64,000 bases of DNA from Diphasiastrum complanatum. Taxonomy: Eukaryota; Streptophyta; Lycopodiopsida; Lycopodiales; Lycopodiaceae. Position numbers and translations under genes: made by a program. Positions 63,115-64,000 of this stretch are shown here, one piece after another. Below the pieces are notes generated by a model. It did not search any database, had not been told where the DNA came from, and worked only from the letters and a program-made list of their open reading frames with translations. The stretch is from assembly GCA_029204225.1 (NCBI GenBank), contig CM055097.1, forward strand, positions 26,441,039 to 26,505,038, given 5' to 3'. Numbering within the stretch: position 1 is the first letter of the stretch; every line of letters begins with the position of its first letter.

Positions 63115-63893
63115 TCATGCATTTGACAAACTCTTGACTAAGGTCTTGTTCTTCTTTTCTGCCAGTCCATTCGACTGTGAAGAATAGAAAGCAACAAACC
63201 GTTGCTTGATGTGTTTGGCTGAGCAGTAATCCTTGAATTCGTTTGCGATGTATTCATCGCCGTTGTCTCTCCTAAGAGCTTTGATCTTCTTGCATGTCTT
63301 CAACTCATGATTTTGTTTATATTTTTTGAAGAACTGGAAGGTTTCAAATTTGTGCTTCAAAAAATATACAACAGTTCTTTTAGAATAGTCATCACAAATG
63401 TAATAAAGGATCTAACACCAAAGAATGATGGTGTCTGCATTGGTCCACATATATCAATATGTACAATGTCTAGAAAATCTTTAGATACATGTTCTTGATT
63501 TGAGTTAAATGGCCTTCTTGTCTGTTTTCCTATGATACAACTTTGGCAGACATGAGGGTTGACAGTTTGATAGTCCAAATCAAGAACTGAAGGACGTCTA
63601 AACATGTTAGCTATTGATACATAATTAAGGTGACCAAGTCTATAATGCCAAATCAATTCTTTGTTGATAAATGTTGAACTGCTTAAAGCACAATTAGTTG
63701 TAGAGTTACAATGACTAAGCCTATGGAGATATCCTTGTCTCTTTTCGAGTGCAAGAACTCTCTTTTTTTTATCAAGAATTTGACAGGAATCTGTCTGAGA
63801 CTCTACTCTATGTCGTAAATCTATAATTCGACTAACTGAAAGTAGATTTGTTGTCAGGTTTGGGACATACAATACATTTGATATTAGGTTCAA
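63115..63893 (-). pseudogene. Copia L: integrase
   Basis: The pre-integrase and HHCC finger read LYVPNLTTNLLSVSRII, IWHYRLGHLNYVSI and CQSCIIGKQTRRPF. The core begins DIVHIDICGPMQ, keeping the first catalytic Asp, and after a frame break resumes as KKIKALRRDNGDEYIANEF, holding the second, then FYSSQSNGLAEKKN with the Glu. It is the best-preserved integrase of the copia elements here. Confidence 0.82.
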
Positions 63894-64000
63894 CAGTCCA
63901 TTCTAAAAATTCAAATGAACAGTACCTTCACCTTCGATTTTGTGTGAGCTGATGTCTCCAAGGTGAACGAACTCCTTGGAATTGTAGGATGAATAGTTGA

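Larger units (their letters stand above)
61274..64000 (-). mobile_element. Copia element L, continues past the window
   Basis: On the minus strand: protease end (GDISSHKIEGEGTVHL near 63930), integrase, RT, RNase H remnants, purine tract, 3' LTR. Gag and the 5' LTR are outside the window. Stops occur in every domain. Confidence 0.82.

Overview
The window looks like nuclear DNA of a seed plant or fern with a large, retrotransposon-rich genome. Long introns and layered, decayed LTR elements would suit a gymnosperm, but the species cannot be fixed from sequence. I see no rRNA, tRNA, CRISPR array or prokaryotic operon.

Two host genes are recognisable, both on the minus strand and both partial. 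At the left edge (230-1061) are the first two coding exons of a chloroplast phytyl ester synthase/diacylglycerol acyltransferase-like esterase, with a likely leader intron and a paired G-box upstream near 2.4 kb. At 44797-51174 are the last five coding exons of an equilibrative nucleoside transporter (ENT). One 4.85-kb intron of this gene holds a solitary LTR and an AT microsatellite. The N-terminal exons were not found.

The rest is mostly repeats. 1.2-4.1 kb holds tandem repeats and a GC-rich block of interleaved inverted repeats. 8.3-17.7 kb is a minus-strand Ty3/gypsy element (H) whose gag zinc-knuckle codons were split by a chromodomain gypsy element (A, 10458-14724). 18.1-22.8 kb holds a copia RT fragment, LTRs and a gypsy scrap. 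22.8-25.9 kb is a plus-strand gypsy element (G) with gag, PR and half an RT.

25.9-41.5 kb holds two inverted copies (C and D) of one copia-like family. The 3' two thirds of its long reading frame lacks recognisable integrase and RT/RNase H catalytic motifs. Between C and D lie fragments I, J, E, K and P; J shares LTR sequence with C/D and keeps RT/RNase H. Broken halves at both edges of this block fit an old ~11-kb inversion. 41.5-43.8 kb has a gypsy PR scrap, an internally deleted copia (N) and a long CT tract. 53-60 kb has gypsy and copia (M) fragments and a decayed coiled-coil ORF. 60.5-64 kb is a minus-strand copia (L) leaving the window.

Nearly every element ORF is broken by stops or frameshifts, so the mobile DNA is mostly old. 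The least decayed is copy C, with one frame of about 1,096 codons and only four stops.
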